Shown here piece by piece: positions 63,311 through 64,000 of a stretch of 64,000 bases of DNA (position 1 is its first letter; every line of letters begins with the position of its first letter). Source of the DNA: Hyphomicrobiales bacterium (GTDB lineage: Bacteria; Pseudomonadota; Alphaproteobacteria; Rhizobiales; Xanthobacteraceae); contig JAFKKN010000008.1 in assembly GCA_017305535.1 (NCBI GenBank), positions 186,001 to 250,000 of the forward strand. Reading direction: 5' to 3'. Made by a program: the position numbers and the translations under genes. The notes under the pieces are model-generated. The model was not told the DNA's origin and searched no databases. It was given only the letters and a program-made list of their open reading frames with translations.

Positions 63311-64000
63311 TCACTTCGCAGCGACGAACTGACCGTTCGATACCCGCAGCAGCACCGGAGTGTATTGCACCTCGCGCTTGTCTCCGATGCTGTAAGACCC
63401 CGTCCCGAGGACGGTCGGGATATCCTTGACCGCATTGGCCAGCGCGTCGCGCACGGCTTCGCGGGTGGGATTCGGACCGAGCTTTTCGAGGATCGCGCTC
63501 AGCACCTGCATCTGCGCGTAACCAACCGCGGCGAAATTGTCGGGCGGATTGTTGAACCGCTTCTGATAAGCCCCGATGAACGCCTTTGCCTCATCGGTAG
63601 CGCCGTCCGGCGCGAAATCGCCCACCAGCGTCACGCCTTCAACCGCCTTGCCGCCGAGCTTGAGCAGGGTCGGAGTAGACATGTTCATCGAGCCGAGCAC
63701 GTGCACGTCCTGAGCGAGCCCCGCCTGCTTGAGCTGGATAATGACGTTGGCACCGACGTGAGCCTGCGCAGAAACGAACACGACATCGGGATTTTCGGAG
63801 ACAACCTTGGTCGCGATCACGGTGAAGTCGGTATCGGAGCCGAGCACGCCGTTCTCCGAGGTGATCGTCGCCCCGCCTTTCTTAAGGTCGGCAACGATGT
63901 TGTTCTTCTGCGTCACGGTCGAGTCGTTCTGACGATCGAAAACGATGGCGACGCGCTTGGCTTTCAGCGTTTCCACCGCGTATTTTCCGACCGGCCGCAT
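63311..64000 (-). CDS. Branched-chain amino acid-type (LivJ) ABC substrate-binding protein, C-terminal part
   Basis: The last 229 residues of a periplasmic binding protein; the N-terminal half, with its signal peptide, is outside the window. KRVAIVFDRQNDSTVTQKNN and TDFTVIATKVVSENPDVVFV belong to the second lobe. GTGSYSIGDKREVQYTPVLL and VSNGQFVAAK are typical C-terminal ends of Peripla_BP_6 proteins that bind aromatic acids or amino acids. In the neighbouring catabolic run it probably imports the growth substrate. The Met at 64000 is an internal residue, not the start. Confidence 0.88.
   Translation of the reverse strand: MRPVGKYAVETLKAKRVAIVFDRQNDSTVTQKNNIVADLKKGGATITSENGVLGSDTDFTVIATKVVSENPDVVFVSAQAHVGANVIIQLKQAGLAQDVHVLGSMNMSTPTLLKLGGKAVEGVTLVGDFAPDGATDEAKAFIGAYQKRFNNPPDNFAAVGYAQMQVLSAILEKLGPNPTREAVRDALANAVKDIPTVLGTGSYSIGDKREVQYTPVLLRVSNGQFVAAK

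Overview
The window looks like a chromosomal segment of an alphaproteobacterium of the Bradyrhizobium/Afipia/Rhodopseudomonas/Nitrobacter group (Hyphomicrobiales). The grounds are the uniformly high GC content, the Lrp-type PutR divergent from an autorepressor-less PutA, a monomeric NADP isocitrate dehydrogenase, an EcfG-type stress promoter in front of ku, and several intergenic palindromic repeat families that I associate with these genomes. I saw no rRNA, tRNA, CRISPR array, transposase or phage gene. This is a metabolic and transport region rather than an island.

Layout, part 1. 1-1447: the 5' end of ligD (minus strand), divergent from ku (bacterial non-homologous end joining). 1491-9262: an HU-family protein, putR/putA for proline catabolism, icd, and three kinds of intergenic repeat. 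9358-19622: a nine-gene minus-strand catabolic operon (LacI-type regulator, ADPS-like flavoprotein, FGGY kinase, four-gene sugar-type ABC importer, SDR and GldA-like polyol dehydrogenases) with a visible LacI-type operator. 19712-22392: a Dyp peroxidase carrying a C-terminal encapsulin-targeting peptide, its encapsulin shell, and two small genes (DUF2945-type and DUF488) in the same orientation. 22489-30903: a full kdp potassium-transport operon, including kdpF, an extra 27-residue membrane peptide gene, and an unrecognised gene between kdpC and kdpD. 31245-37214: a TolC-like outer-membrane protein convergent with a heavy-metal-type RND pump and its adaptor. 37930-39585: a CadC-like membrane regulator with TPRs.

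Layout, part 2. 39633-49468 is the most interesting section. It is a nine-gene minus-strand operon: Dpp-like importer, DAO-type flavin oxidase, ATC-hydrolase-like enzyme, M20 amidohydrolase, Cds1-like cysteine desulfhydrase and RidA. It is divergent from a VOC protein gene and a DecR-like (cysteine-responsive type) Lrp regulator gene, with an Lrp-box-like palindrome in between. Together these suggest uptake of a thiazoline/thiazolidine-type cysteine derivative, its conversion to cysteine, then cleavage to pyruvate, ammonia and sulfide. 51129-56180: a GntR regulator and an atypical RidA-family protein, divergent from a polyamine-type ABC importer, with two GntR-like half-site clusters in the divergent promoter region. 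56262-64000: a minus-strand run for degradation of an unidentified, probably aromatic or cyclic compound (LivJ-type binding protein cut by the window edge, RraA-like aldolase, ferredoxin reductase, MhpD-like hydratase, atypical SDR, two amidohydrolases, two Rieske proteins). Three related boxes spaced at exactly 19 bp lie in front of the amidohydrolase genes. No terminal oxygenase is in the window.

Functional assignments come from reading motifs and recalling families; no database search was possible.
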